This document shows, in pieces, positions 54,153-63,390 of a DNA stretch of 64,000 nt. The notes beneath the pieces were generated by a model. It was not told where the DNA came from and did not search any database. It saw only the letters and a program-made list of their open reading frames with translations. The DNA is taken from assembly GCA_944390275.1 (NCBI GenBank), contig CALXPL010000003.1, positions 82,373-146,372 on the forward strand, read 5' to 3'. Each line of letters begins with the position of its first letter. Position 1 is the stretch's first letter. This DNA comes from an uncultured Alphaproteobacteria bacterium (GTDB lineage Bacteria > Pseudomonadota > Alphaproteobacteria > RF32 > CAG-239). Both the position numbers and the translations under genes were made by a program.

Positions 54153-55064
54153 ATGAGAAAATTAACTTTATTAACTTCGGTTTTATTAGCGTCTTCTTTT
54201 CAGACGGTCAATGTATCGGCACAATGTATGAATACCATAAATTGTCAAGCATTAGGTTACACCAAAACCTCATGTACAAAAGGCGGTGTAAAATGTCCGA
54301 CAGGAAATTATTGGTATTGCCCGAAAGACACAACAACACCGCAATGCAGCAGTTCTTATAAATATACCTGCACGGGAGCTTATCAAAGTCCGTCAGGAAC
54401 AGCGTGTAACGGATTATATACAAGTTGCACCTGTACATCCGGTTACCAATGGACAAACGGAAGCTGTCAAAAGAAAGAAATTGCATGGGGAAGCTGTAAT
54501 GGTTTAGCTCAAAATTGTTCTATCGGAAATATTTTAAATAGTGACGGAACTTGTACATATAACAAAGAAAGCGGCAAAACCCCGATAGGCGTTGTTGTCT
54601 ATAAATCCGGTAATTGCGGACAAGCAGTTCCTTTATATTATGATCCGAGTAATTGTTTTTGGACTTATTCAGGTGCTCAATCAACATCCTATAATTATTA
54701 CAATAATGAGAGTTATGCTCTACAAGATTTTGATAGTTGCGGTAAAACAAAAGTTCTTCTTGAACAATATAATAATAGATATATTGATTCAGATGACTAC
54801 CACTCAATCTGGCGCATATTAAATCTAAGTTATGATGGAAAATGGTGTGTTCCGGCATTAGGAGTTTTAAAAAATATCATCAACAATTTATATATCATAA
54901 ATCAAGGTCTTCAACGAGCCGGAGGTAGAACAATCGATAGTAAGTATTCTTTTTGGTCAATCACGGAGTATTCAACATCAAAAACGTGGGTAGCATATTC
55001 TTCAAATTCAAGAGTATCGGGTAAAAGTATTGGAAATTCTTTACTACCAGTCTTGCAATTTTAA
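54153..55064 (+). CDS. Secreted Cys-rich protein with a DUF1566/FISUMP-like C-terminal domain
   Basis: 303 residues, 13 bp after the previous gene with an AAGGAGA site. Signal peptide MRKLTLLTSVLLASSFQTVN. N-terminal module NCQALGYTKTSCTKGGVKCP, a C-rich section (CTCTSGYQWTNGSCQKKE) and a C-terminal domain from about residue 130: IGVVVYKSGNCGQAVPLYYD, KWCVPALGVLKNI, FWSITEYSTSKTWVAYSSN and the end LLPVLQF. That pattern (W-x-x-P...WSxTEYS...RPVLxF) is that of DUF1566/Fib_succ_major-type exported domains, of unknown function. Confidence 0.78.
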   Translation: MRKLTLLTSVLLASSFQTVNVSAQCMNTINCQALGYTKTSCTKGGVKCPTGNYWYCPKDTTTPQCSSSYKYTCTGAYQSPSGTACNGLYTSCTCTSGYQWTNGSCQKKEIAWGSCNGLAQNCSIGNILNSDGTCTYNKESGKTPIGVVVYKSGNCGQAVPLYYDPSNCFWTYSGAQSTSYNYYNNESYALQDFDSCGKTKVLLEQYNNRYIDSDDYHSIWRILNLSYDGKWCVPALGVLKNIINNLYIINQGLQRAGGRTIDSKYSFWSITEYSTSKTWVAYSSNSRVSGKSIGNSLLPVLQF

Positions 55065-55082
55065 TCAGAAAGGAGAAGAGAG

Positions 55083-55784
55083 ATGAGAAGAATAATTTTA
55101 TTAAGTACAGTCTTGTTAGCAACTCCTTTCGGAATAGAGTGTTATGCCTCCGATTGCGCGACAACAAACTGTCAAGAGTTGGGTTATACGGCAACCTCCA
55201 ATAAAGGCAATTGCTTGCAATGTCCTTTCGGAAACTATTGGTTCTGTCCGGAATGTCCAAGCACTTACAAATCTTGTGATTGCGGCGGGGCTGTTGGGGC
55301 AGCTTCTTGTACCATTAACGGTAAAACTACTTATTCAAGTTGTAAATCTTGTTGTGATAATTCATGTCCAAGTGGTTACTCTCTAACAAAACCTAGCGGG
55401 TGTTATGCAACTTCACAAAATGATTGCGGCAAAACCTGTTACAAATCTCAAGCATGTTGTGATAACAGTTGTGAAAATGATATTAACAAAACTTGTACCT
55501 CCGGAACAAAAACCGCTCAAGGGACAGACGGCTGTGGAAATACTTGTTACAAATGTTGTGTCAGTGTTTATCTTCATACTCGATATCATAATGGATGTTC
55601 TTGTAGTGAAAATGCCGATGGAAGTTGTACTCAATATCGTTCTTATACCTATGTCTATGCTGATGGAAGTTCAAGTTCCGGAACAGATACCAGTCGATAT
55701 AGTAGTTGTTCTGCTTGTGAATCTGCTTATAACTATTATTATTGTGATGGCTACGTTGAAACATCAGGAACAGAATGTAACTAA
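55083..55784 (+). CDS. Secreted Cys-rich protein (233 aa)
   Basis: 233 residues, 18 bp after the 54153 gene with AAAGGAGAAG upstream. Signal peptide MRRIILLSTVLLATPFGIEC, probable cleavage at CYA-S. Module NCQELGYTATSNKGNCLQCP at the N-terminus, then many Cys pairs (CDNSCPSGYSLTKPSGC; CDNSCENDINKTC). The last 40 residues are Ser/Tyr-rich and end SGTECN. No stalk or catalytic domain recognised. Confidence 0.75.
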   Translation: MRRIILLSTVLLATPFGIECYASDCATTNCQELGYTATSNKGNCLQCPFGNYWFCPECPSTYKSCDCGGAVGAASCTINGKTTYSSCKSCCDNSCPSGYSLTKPSGCYATSQNDCGKTCYKSQACCDNSCENDINKTCTSGTKTAQGTDGCGNTCYKCCVSVYLHTRYHNGCSCSENADGSCTQYRSYTYVYADGSSSSGTDTSRYSSCSACESAYNYYYCDGYVETSGTECN

Positions 55785-55930
55785 ACTCATAAAAGCAAAT
55801 TTTGCTTAGTTCCGCATTAATAAAAATGTATTTTGTTTGCGGCGTGCTTCTCTTGTAATGTTGAGTTCGACGATGATAAAATTACGTATTTTGTAGAATC
55901 TCAAAAACGATATGTTCCGTTTGGAGCTGT

Positions 55931-55962
55931 AAAGAAAAGGCACCATTTGGTGCCTTTTCTTT
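55931..55962. terminator. Terminator between the Cys-rich cluster and accC
   Basis: Fifteen-bp stem AAAGAAAAGGCACCA / TGGTGCCTTTTCTTT with a two-base loop; symmetrical, so it can act for both strands. Confidence 0.85.
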
Positions 55963-55984
55963 AGTTCCCCTGTTTCCTGGGGAT

Positions 55985-57328
55985 TTATTTCTTTCGGCTT
56001 TCCATAAATTGTTCCAGCCAGTGTATGTTATATTGTCCATCAATGAAATCGGCTTGGGAGATGATTTCTTGATGAAGCGGAATCGTTGTTTGTACACCTT
56101 CAATGACAAACTCTTCTAAGGCTCGACGTAAGCGCATTAAAGCGGCATTACGTGTTTTGCCGTGAACGATGAGTTTGGCTATCATGCTGTCATAAAACGG
56201 TGGTATGCTGTATCCGGAATATATTTCCGAATCGACACGTACTCCTAAACCTCCGGGGGCATGCCATTCGGTTATTTTGCCGGGGCAGGGGGTAAATGTT
56301 TCCGGATTTTCAGCATTGATTCGACATTCAATCGCATGACCGTTGAATTGGATATCGTCTTGGGTGTAACCAAGTTCGGCTCCGCTTGCTATGCGAATCT
56401 GTTCTTTCACGATATCTATGCCGCTTACGGCTTCCGTTATCGGGTGTTCAACTTGAAGACGGGTGTTCATTTCCAAAAAGTAAAACTTTCCGTCTTCATA
56501 CAGAAATTCTAAAGTACCCGCATTCGTATAACCGATTTGTTCAATCGCTTTACGGACTATCTCTCCGATTTCTTTTCTTTGTTCTTGATTTAGAGCCGGT
56601 GAAGGACATTCTTCAATAACTTTTTGGTTCTTTCTTTGTATTGAACAATCTCTTTCGCCAAGATGAACAACATGTCCGTATTTATCTGCTAATATTTGCA
56701 TTTCAATATGACGGGGTTTTTGCAAATATTTTTCCATGTAAACAACATCACTCGTAAATGCTGCTTTGGCTTCAGCTTTTGCCATCGTAAATGCTTCACG
56801 CATCTCCTCATCGTTAAAGGCTATTTTCATGCCTTTACCTCCGCCGCCGGCAGTGGCTTTAACGATTACCGGATAGCCGATTTTGTGAGCCCATTCAATC
56901 GCGTGTTCAACACTTTCAAGTGCCGGTGAACCCGGAGTGACCGGAATTCCTGCTTTTACGGCTGCTTGGCGGGCGGTGATCTTATCTCCCATTAAACGCA
57001 TTTGTTCCGGGGTCGGTCCGATAAATGTTATACCGTGTTCTTCAACCATTTCGGCAAAATCTGCGTTCTCTGATAAAAATCCGAATCCGGGGTGAATGGC
57101 ATCTGCTCCCGTAATTAACGCCGCTGATATAATTGCTGATTTATTTAAATATGAATCGCTTGAGCGTGCCGGACCGATACATACGGCTTCATCTGCCAGA
57201 CGTACATGCATGGCATTGGCATCGGCTTCGGAGTGTACGGCTACCGTGCGGATACCCATTTCTCGGCAGGCGCGATGTATTCTTAAAGCAACTTCTCCAC
57301 GATTGGCAATTAGTACTTTTTCAAACAT
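55985..57328 (-). CDS. accC: Acetyl-CoA carboxylase biotin carboxylase subunit
   Basis: ATP-dependent carboxylation of biotin on AccB, first step of fatty-acid synthesis. 447 residues: [35 protein letters not shown], the ATP-grasp glycine loop [47 protein letters not shown] and [18 protein letters not shown]. Length is the family norm. It follows accB by 31 bp. Confidence 0.97.
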   Translation of the reverse strand: MFEKVLIANRGEVALRIHRACREMGIRTVAVHSEADANAMHVRLADEAVCIGPARSSDSYLNKSAIISAALITGADAIHPGFGFLSENADFAEMVEEHGITFIGPTPEQMRLMGDKITARQAAVKAGIPVTPGSPALESVEHAIEWAHKIGYPVIVKATAGGGGKGMKIAFNDEEMREAFTMAKAEAKAAFTSDVVYMEKYLQKPRHIEMQILADKYGHVVHLGERDCSIQRKNQKVIEECPSPALNQEQRKEIGEIVRKAIEQIGYTNAGTLEFLYEDGKFYFLEMNTRLQVEHPITEAVSGIDIVKEQIRIASGAELGYTQDDIQFNGHAIECRINAENPETFTPCPGKITEWHAPGGLGVRVDSEIYSGYSIPPFYDSMIAKLIVHGKTRNAALMRLRRALEEFVIEGVQTTIPLHQEIISQADFIDGQYNIHWLEQFMESRKK

Positions 57329-57359
57329 TAATGCGTGTCCTATTCTTTTGCGTCGTGAT

Positions 57360-57842
57360 TTATTCTATGACAATTAAGGGTTCTCCGTATTCTACCGGAT
57401 CACCGCTTTCTACTAATATTTTGCTGACTCTGCCACCTTTGTGGGCTTTTACGGGGTTGTAAGTCTTCATTGCTTCAATTAAGCAGACCGTATCGCCTTC
57501 CGATACAGTGTCTCCGACTTTTACATAATTCGGGCTGTTCGGATCACTGGATAAATAAACAACACCAACCATCGGTGATTTTACGCTTCCCGGATTTTTA
57601 CTGTAATCTTCTTCTGAAGCCGGTGCAGAATTACCTGCGCTGATTTGTGCCGGTGCCGGAGCTGCCGAAATCGGTGCCGCTATGGGAGCCGGTGCCGGTG
57701 GGGGAGGCGGCATGGGGATATTGGCGCAAGGACGGTTCTTGCTCATGCTGATGCGACAGGTCTCGTCTTCATATTCAAATTCCGTAAGACTGCTGTTTTC
57801 AACGATTTCAGCGATTTTGCTGATGATTTTAGTGTCCAACAT
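57360..57842 (-). CDS. accB: Biotin carboxyl carrier protein of acetyl-CoA carboxylase
   Basis: 160 residues: N-terminal helix region, a Pro/Ala-rich flexible linker ([20 protein letters not shown]), and a biotinyl domain from about residue 85 with [15 protein letters not shown] and the biotinylation motif EAMKTYN (usual EAMKMMN/EAMKTFN). Partner of accC in the same unit. Confidence 0.96.
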   Translation of the reverse strand: MLDTKIISKIAEIVENSSLTEFEYEDETCRISMSKNRPCANIPMPPPPPAPAPIAAPISAAPAPAQISAGNSAPASEEDYSKNPGSVKSPMVGVVYLSSDPNSPNYVKVGDTVSEGDTVCLIEAMKTYNPVKAHKGGRVSKILVESGDPVEYGEPLIVIE

Positions 57843-58057
57843 AGTTTATCTCTCATCTAATTATTATACAAATTCATGTTATTCTTACCTCGTATTTGTC
57901 CTAAAAACAACAAAAATCTTTATCTTGAGTCCGTTTTTTAACAGAAATTAAACTTTTTTGTGAATTTTTGCGTGATTTGCTCTTCTTTTTTTGGGATTTT
58001 ATTCTTATCTTTCTCTATGTTCCCTTTTTTACATTATTTTTTTAGGAGTGTTTGTCT

Positions 58058-58492
58058 ATGTCTGATTATTTGTGGTTGTTTTATGCGCTTTTATCCGCTT
58101 TGGCGGCTGCACTGGTTAGTGTTTTTGCCAAAATCGGCTTGCAAGGTTTTGACCCGAATGCCGCTACGGTTATTCGTGCTTTGATTATGGCGGCTTTCCT
58201 CGTCTTGATTATGTGCTTGCAACAAAATTTTTCCGAAGTTTTGAACATCTTTTCTCATAAAAAAGCTCTGCTCTTTATTGTTTTAAGCGGTATTGCCGGC
58301 GCTTCTTCTTGGCTCTTTTATTTCTTGGCTCTTAAATATGGTAAAGTGGCACAAGTTGCTTCTGTTGATAAATTTAGCGTCGTTTTGGCGACCCTTATTG
58401 CCCTTATCTTTCTGGGAGAAACAATCTCTTGGGTGGCCGGATTGGGCGTCGGGTTTATTACTTTGGGAATTTTGTTGGTCGCTCTGGGATAA
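58058..58492 (+). CDS. EamA-family transporter, half-size (four or five helices)
   Basis: 144 residues; ATG at 58058 is 9 nt after AGGAG; a TTG at 58052 is also in frame. Hydrophobic throughout: about five segments starting YLWLFYALLSALAAALVSVF and ending VGFITLGILLVALG. The pattern of one EamA repeat (SSWLFYFLALKYGKVAQVAS, and DKFSVVLATLIALIFLGE) is clear; full-length members have two. Single-repeat proteins like this act as dimers in SMR-like fashion. Substrate unknown. Confidence 0.85.
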   Translation: MSDYLWLFYALLSALAAALVSVFAKIGLQGFDPNAATVIRALIMAAFLVLIMCLQQNFSEVLNIFSHKKALLFIVLSGIAGASSWLFYFLALKYGKVAQVASVDKFSVVLATLIALIFLGETISWVAGLGVGFITLGILLVALG

Positions 58493-58546
58493 TGGCACAA
58501 AAATTGCATATCTATTCGTAACGCTAATTTTCTTAAGGAAAGTGTC

Positions 58547-59770
58547 ATGGCTTTAAGTATTTTCTATCCTTCCGTTACCGGCTTGAATGCTCAATCTACG
58601 GCAATGTCTTCCGTGAGTGAAAATATTGCCAATATCAGTACGGTCGGTTATAAATCCAGCGATACCTTGTTCCAAACGATGCTCGGAACTCAAGCCCTTT
58701 CCAAAAATAATACAACCGGATTGGCTTCTTCGCGTACCGATATTTCCGGCACAAATGCTTATGTCCGTTATAATATTTTGCAACAGGGAACAATTACTTC
58801 TACCGGAAATAATTATGATGTGGCTATTAATGGTCAAAATGCTTTCTTCGTTCTTAATGACGAATATGGCGATACTTATTATTCTCGCGCCGGACAATTT
58901 TCAACCCGTACCGAAAACGGACAGACTTATTTGGTTAATCCTTCCGGATACAAACTTCAAGGCTTTGCCGCTAGCGAAAACGGTGTTTTTGCCGGTTCCC
59001 TTTCCGATATTGCCATAAAATATCCCGAGAAAATTCCTTCCGTTCCGACCTCAGAAGCGGAAATTATTGCTAATGTTCCCGCTGACGGAGTTAATTCAAG
59101 TACTTATGGAATTACTGTCTATGGTCCGAATAATGACGGTAGAACCTTAAATATGGTTTTTGCAAAAGCTGAAGGAAAAATTAATACTTGGAATGTCTCT
59201 TTTGTGCTGGATGGCGGTGATGTCTCTTCAACTCAACCTATTGAAGTGTTGTTTGATGATAAAGGACAACTCTTGTCGCCAACGAATCTTAATCTTTCTC
59301 TTAATTGGGATGACGGTTCTTCTAATAATGTTACTTTGGATATTTCTAAAATGACACAATATGCCGGTTCTGCCGGTGAAACTTATGTTTCGCAAGATGG
59401 AGCACCAAGTGGCGATTTTCAAAAAAGCTATATCGACAAAGATGGTGTCTTGCGGGCTTCTTATTCTAATAATAAAGTTGTTGATGTCGCAAAAATTGCT
59501 TTGGTCGGTTTTCAGGCTCCTGAAAATCTTATTCCTGTCAGCGGTACGTTGTTTGAATATAGTTCCGATGTCGGTCCCAGTTTTTACGCCTTAGGTCCCG
59601 ATACGCAATCAACGAATCTTCTGATTCCTCAATCCGTCGAATCTTCAAATGTTAATGTTGAAGAGGAATTTTCAAATATGATTGTTGTACAACGCGCTTA
59701 TTCCTTAAATTCAAGCACTTTTACCGCAGCTAATGAAATGATGTCCACGGCTATTAATCTTAAAGAATAA
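58547..59770 (+). CDS. flgE: Flagellar hook protein FlgE
   Basis: Extracellular subunit of the flagellar hook, exported by the flagellar type III system. 407 residues with the rod/hook N-terminal motif GLNAQSTAMSSVSENIANIS and GYKSSDTLFQTML, a FlgE central region (DYDVAINGQ/GFFVL type: NYDVAINGQNAFFVL) and the C-terminal coiled segment SSNVNVEEEFSNMIVVQRAY. No other flagellar genes adjoin; FlgF/FlgG are shorter, so FlgE fits best. GGAAAG precedes the ATG. Confidence 0.9.
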   Translation: MALSIFYPSVTGLNAQSTAMSSVSENIANISTVGYKSSDTLFQTMLGTQALSKNNTTGLASSRTDISGTNAYVRYNILQQGTITSTGNNYDVAINGQNAFFVLNDEYGDTYYSRAGQFSTRTENGQTYLVNPSGYKLQGFAASENGVFAGSLSDIAIKYPEKIPSVPTSEAEIIANVPADGVNSSTYGITVYGPNNDGRTLNMVFAKAEGKINTWNVSFVLDGGDVSSTQPIEVLFDDKGQLLSPTNLNLSLNWDDGSSNNVTLDISKMTQYAGSAGETYVSQDGAPSGDFQKSYIDKDGVLRASYSNNKVVDVAKIALVGFQAPENLIPVSGTLFEYSSDVGPSFYALGPDTQSTNLLIPQSVESSNVNVEEEFSNMIVVQRAYSLNSSTFTAANEMMSTAINLKE

Positions 59771-59831
59771 TCTTGTGCTAATTTTGTTATGCCTTTTTTG
59801 TAAAAAAAATGCACATGATGAAAAATTTTAC

Positions 59832-59860
59832 TGGACAAGTTGTTTTTTATTGATTATAAA
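59832..59860 (+). promoter_or_regulatory. tRNA-Phe promoter
   Basis: TGGACA (59832-59837), 17 bp, TATAAA (59855-59860), 17 bp before the tRNA. Confidence 0.7.
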
Positions 59861-59876
59861 TGTCTTCGTTGCTGAT

Positions 59877-59952
<76 letters not shown>

Positions 59953-59957
59953 TTTCC

Positions 59958-59984
59958 AAAGCCTTGAATTTCAAGGTTTTTTTT
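59958..59984 (+). terminator. Terminator after tRNA-Phe
   Basis: Stem AAAGCCTTGA / TCAAGGTTTT with a three-base loop, then T run. Confidence 0.7.
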
Positions 59985-60022
59985 GTATGTTCAGCTCATT
60001 GTTTTTTATAATGTTTTTTGTT

Positions 60023-60042
60023 TAGTAAGCAAATAGTAAGCA
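60023..60042 (+). repeat. Direct repeat of TAGTAAGCA
   Basis: TAGTAAGCA occurs at 60023-60031 and 60034-60042, 71 bp beyond the tRNA. Possibly part of an attachment region; no integrase accompanies it in this window. Confidence 0.4.
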
Positions 60043-60084
60043 CTTTTACAATAATTTCTTATAAGATTTTGTTATATTACAAAA

Positions 60085-60135
60085 ATTAAAAAGCTGTTTA
60101 TAGAGCCTTTACACTCAAATAAACAGCTTTTTTAA
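60085..60135 (-). terminator. Terminator of the 60141 gene
   Basis: Stem ATTAAAAAGCTGTTTA with the matching arm at 60120-60135, 19-base loop; next to the 3' end of the minus-strand gene. Confidence 0.65.
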
Positions 60136-60140
60136 TTTTA

Positions 60141-60470
60141 TTACAATGCAAAACATATAATCCTTTCATCTTGATTGAGATATAGAGCTTTGTTTTCATT
60201 CCGACAAATAAAGTCATCATCGGTTTCATCTGTTAATTTATAATCGTCAAAGTATCCCCAATCACCGTTTATAATAACATTATCGACCACAAAATCAGGC
60301 CGATTATCGTTTGAGACACCGCATTCACGAACAAGTTCACAAAAATAATTCCACAAACAATCAGGAATATGCCAATTATAATGTTCTTCTACAAAATTAC
60401 GACGTTGATCCAGTAAATTTATATAATCTTCAATGTCCAGTTCAATTTTTATACTATTATTTATCATCAT
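60141..60470 (-). CDS. hypothetical protein (109 aa)
   Basis: Start at 60470 (ATG) has a GAAGGA site 5 nt upstream; a TTG at 60482 extends it by four codons. The protein is acidic (NDNRPDFVVDN and TDETDDDFICRN) with no membrane segment or signal. Not recognised. It lies between tRNA-Phe and the restriction-modification genes and is transcribed away from them. Confidence 0.6.
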   Translation of the reverse strand: MMINNSIKIELDIEDYINLLDQRRNFVEEHYNWHIPDCLWNYFCELVRECGVSNDNRPDFVVDNVIINGDWGYFDDYKLTDETDDDFICRNENKALYLNQDERIICFAL

Positions 60471-60844
60471 CTTTTCCTTCAAGAATTACAGTTGAATTGA
60501 TAATGTTTTGAAAAAAACATCACAAACTTCTTGAAAAATTGGCAGAGAAGACTTTGTTTGCAGAATGATAATAACACCAGAAACGTATAACACATTGATT
60601 TTAATGTCATTTTATTAAAATAAGTGTTATTATTTTTCTTAAGCATATATAATCGACAAATTATCTCAAGTAATTTGATATCCTATCCATAAGTTTGATT
60701 ATATTCGTCATCATGGAACAAACTTTTTTTTATATAAAATAAAAAGTACAACATTCCCCCCATAGATCCAAAAATAGGGGGTATTTGTGGCAAGGATACA
60801 CTATATATGACTTCAAGCACACGACATAAAATCATTTCTATTCA

Positions 60845-60881
60845 TCTGTCCATCTCTTTAATATATAGAGAGATGGACAGA
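60845..60881. promoter_or_regulatory. Thirteen-bp inverted repeat upstream of hsdM
   Basis: Arms TCTGTCCATCTCT and AGAGATGGACAGA, perfect match, 11-base AT-rich gap, no T run after it. Operator-like rather than a terminator. About 155 bp before the hsdM start. Confidence 0.6.
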
Positions 60882-60962
60882 GTAATATTTATCAAAAATT
60901 TCAAAGCTTATAATAAAATTATATATAATTTCATGATTTTATTGTAAATCTGCAAAATTTCT

Positions 60963-60991
60963 TTGACTCTATGTTTTATTATCAATATTCT
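60963..60991 (+). promoter_or_regulatory. Probable hsdM promoter
   Basis: TTGACT (60963-60968), 17 bp, TATTCT (60986-60991), 44 bp upstream of the ATG; GAGG precedes the ATG. Confidence 0.6.
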
Positions 60992-61035
60992 ACGATTATG
61001 TTTAGTTCTTTTATATTTTTAATATTGAGGTTGTA

Positions 61036-62544
61036 ATGGCGGGTAAAAATAACGCAAACATTGGTTTTGAAAAGCAAATTTGGGATGCAGCTTGTGAGCT
61101 TTGGGGACATATTCCGGCGGCAGATTATCGTAAAGTAATCGTCGGACTTATCTTTTTGCGCTATATTTCTTTTGCTTTTGAAAAGCGTTATCAAGAATTG
61201 GTGGCTGAAGGCGATGGTTTTGAAAATGACAAAGATGCCTACACCGAAGAAAATATATTCTTTGTGCCGGAAAAAGCTCGTTGGAGTATGATTGCCGCAG
61301 CGGCACATACTCCGGAAATCGGAATAGTGATTGATGAAGCAATGCGTGCCATTGAAGATGAAAATAAAGTTTTGAAAAATGTTTTACCCAAGAATTACGC
61401 TAATCAAGATTTAGATAAACGCGTTTTGGGTAATGTGGTGGATTTGTTCACAAATAATATAGATATGTCCGGTACGGATGAAGACAAAGACTTACTTGGT
61501 CGCACTTATGAATATTGTATTGCTCAGTTTGCCGCTTATGAAGGAACAAAGGGCGGTGAATTTTACACACCGTCAAGTATTGTTAAAACGATTGTTGAAG
61601 TCTTAAAACCTTTTGATAACTGCCGTGTTTATGATCCTTGCTGTGGTTCGGGGGGAATGTTTGTTCAATCGGTTAAATTTTTGCAAGCTCACAGTGGCAA
61701 TCGCAATCATATTTCCGTATATGGACAAGAATCCAATGCCGATACTTGGAAAATGGCTAAAATGAATATGGCAATACGCGGAATTGATGCAGACTTTGGT
61801 CCTTATCAGGCTGATACATTTTTTAATGACTTGCACCCAACTTTGAAAGCCGATTTTATTATGGCTAATCCGCCGTTTAACCTTTCCAACTGGGGACAAG
61901 ACAAATTGCTTGATGACGTGCGATGGAAATATGGTATTCCACCGGCAGGAAATGCCAACTATGCGTGGATTCAACATATGATTTATCACCTTGCACCCAA
62001 AGGAAAAATCGGTTTGGTTTTGGCAAACGGTGCTTTATCTACTCAAACCAGCGGTGAAGGCGAAATCAGAAAACGCATTATTGAAGCCGATTTGGTAGAA
62101 GGTATTGTCGCTTTGCCGCCGCAATTGTTTTATAGCGTTACAATTCCGGTTACTTTATGGTTTATCAGCCGCGATAAAGCACAAAAAGGCAAAACTTTGT
62201 TTATTGATGCACGCAAAATGGGCTATATGGCCGACCGCAAACACCGTGATTTTACAGATGAAGACATCAAAAAAATTGCCGACACTTTTACCGCTTTTCA
62301 AGAAGGAACATTGGAAGATGTTAAAGGCTTTTGTGCCGTAGCCAGCACGGAAGATATTGCCAAACAAGATTATATCTTAACCCCAGGACGATATGTGGGG
62401 ATTGAGGAGCAAGCAGATGATGGCGAACCTTTTGAAGATAAGATGAAACGGCTGACAACCGAGCTTAAAGATATGTTTGAGCAGTCTGACCACTTGCAAA
62501 ACGAAATCAAAGAAAAGTTAAAAAGTATTGGATGGGAGATGTGA
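61036..62544 (+). CDS. hsdM: Type I restriction-modification system, methylase subunit HsdM
   Basis: N6-adenine methyltransferase subunit of a type I system. 502 residues: HsdM_N helical domain (FEKQIWDAACELWGHIPAAD), conserved EFYTPSSIVK, SAM-binding motif I DPCCGSGGMF (200-209), YGQESNADTWKMAKMNM, and the catalytic motif IV NPPF (278-281). Complete. It must pair with an HsdS, which is not in this window; hsdS and hsdR presumably follow beyond 64 kb. Overlaps the next gene by 13 bp. Confidence 0.95.
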   Translation: MAGKNNANIGFEKQIWDAACELWGHIPAADYRKVIVGLIFLRYISFAFEKRYQELVAEGDGFENDKDAYTEENIFFVPEKARWSMIAAAAHTPEIGIVIDEAMRAIEDENKVLKNVLPKNYANQDLDKRVLGNVVDLFTNNIDMSGTDEDKDLLGRTYEYCIAQFAAYEGTKGGEFYTPSSIVKTIVEVLKPFDNCRVYDPCCGSGGMFVQSVKFLQAHSGNRNHISVYGQESNADTWKMAKMNMAIRGIDADFGPYQADTFFNDLHPTLKADFIMANPPFNLSNWGQDKLLDDVRWKYGIPPAGNANYAWIQHMIYHLAPKGKIGLVLANGALSTQTSGEGEIRKRIIEADLVEGIVALPPQLFYSVTIPVTLWFISRDKAQKGKTLFIDARKMGYMADRKHRDFTDEDIKKIADTFTAFQEGTLEDVKGFCAVASTEDIAKQDYILTPGRYVGIEEQADDGEPFEDKMKRLTTELKDMFEQSDHLQNEIKEKLKSIGWEM

Positions 62545-63329
62545 AAGTGATTTTTCTAAGTCATAATTATAAGGATAAACCAGTTGTTAGACAGGTCGCT
62601 CAAACATTGGAAAGTGTTTATGGACAAGAAAATGTATTTTATGATGAATGGTCAATACAACCTGGCGATAGCATAATTGAAAATATGAATCAAGGATTGG
62701 AGAGATGTAGATATTTTTTCTTTTTTGTTAGTAAAAACAGTTTGGCTAGTAATATGGTAAGATTGGAATGGCAGGCAGCTTTAATGAAAATTAACAGTGG
62801 AATAAAATTTATACCTATTCGACTTGATAAATCAACCATGCCTGCTATTTTAGCACAAACTCTGTATATTGATTTATTTACATATGGTTTAGAAACTTCA
62901 GTTCGACAAATTATTGACGTTATAAATGGTCAAAACACTTATAAATGGGTAAATAAATTTAGTAACTTAATTGCTAATATATCACAAGATAAAGATAAAA
63001 CAAAAATAGAAATTATTGCAACATATTATATGGAGCCACATTCTCAGTACTTGATACTCGTAGACAATCAAGAAAATGATTTAACTTGGAATGTTCTTCA
63101 TTTTTCAAGTTATGAAACTGGATTTAATAAGGATATTCAATTCAGTAGCGGCGTACATAATTGTATTCTAATTGCAGTTTCTTCTGCGACTTCTCCAGGC
63201 TTTCCTGTCGAGATAGAGCTTAGACCCAGAAATGGTGCTATTATTAAAGTCTTGGATGTAATGCATGCAACCTCTAGAACAAGTTTTTCATCTATTCCGA
63301 CAAAATGGGTGGAAAATTTAGATAACTAG
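62532..63329 (+). CDS. TIR-domain protein (265 aa) overlapping hsdM
   Basis: N-terminal TIR domain (about 4-135): VIFLSHNYKDKPVVRQVAQ, VFYDEWSIQPGDSIIENM, and RLEWQAAL, whose Glu79 is the candidate NADase residue; VFYDEW and FFFFVSKNSLAS are the usual TIR strands. The C-terminal half (about 150-265) is a beta-rich domain I do not recognise. A GTG at 62547 with GGGAG 8 nt upstream is an alternative start. Located inside the type I R-M operon, which suggests a defence effector. A regulatory or accessory role is also possible. Confidence 0.85.
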   Translation: MGDVKVIFLSHNYKDKPVVRQVAQTLESVYGQENVFYDEWSIQPGDSIIENMNQGLERCRYFFFFVSKNSLASNMVRLEWQAALMKINSGIKFIPIRLDKSTMPAILAQTLYIDLFTYGLETSVRQIIDVINGQNTYKWVNKFSNLIANISQDKDKTKIEIIATYYMEPHSQYLILVDNQENDLTWNVLHFSSYETGFNKDIQFSSGVHNCILIAVSSATSPGFPVEIELRPRNGAIIKVLDVMHATSRTSFSSIPTKWVENLDN

Positions 63330-63390
63330 CTTAAAATTTACGAATTAGAAGTAAATCTGAGAGATTATAAAGGCAAGGAGAGAAGGAGAG

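Larger units (their letters stand above)
60471..61035. other. 565-bp AT-rich intergenic region upstream of hsdM
   Basis: No ORF of note on either strand. Contains a strong inverted repeat (60845-60881) and a promoter-like pair TTGACT/TATTCT (60963-60991). AT content is higher than in the chromosomal part of the window. Confidence 0.6.

Noticed and set aside
60311-60511. Plus-strand 66-aa frame opposite the 60141 gene
   Set aside because: Antisense to a frame with a proper ribosome-binding site; no supporting signal.
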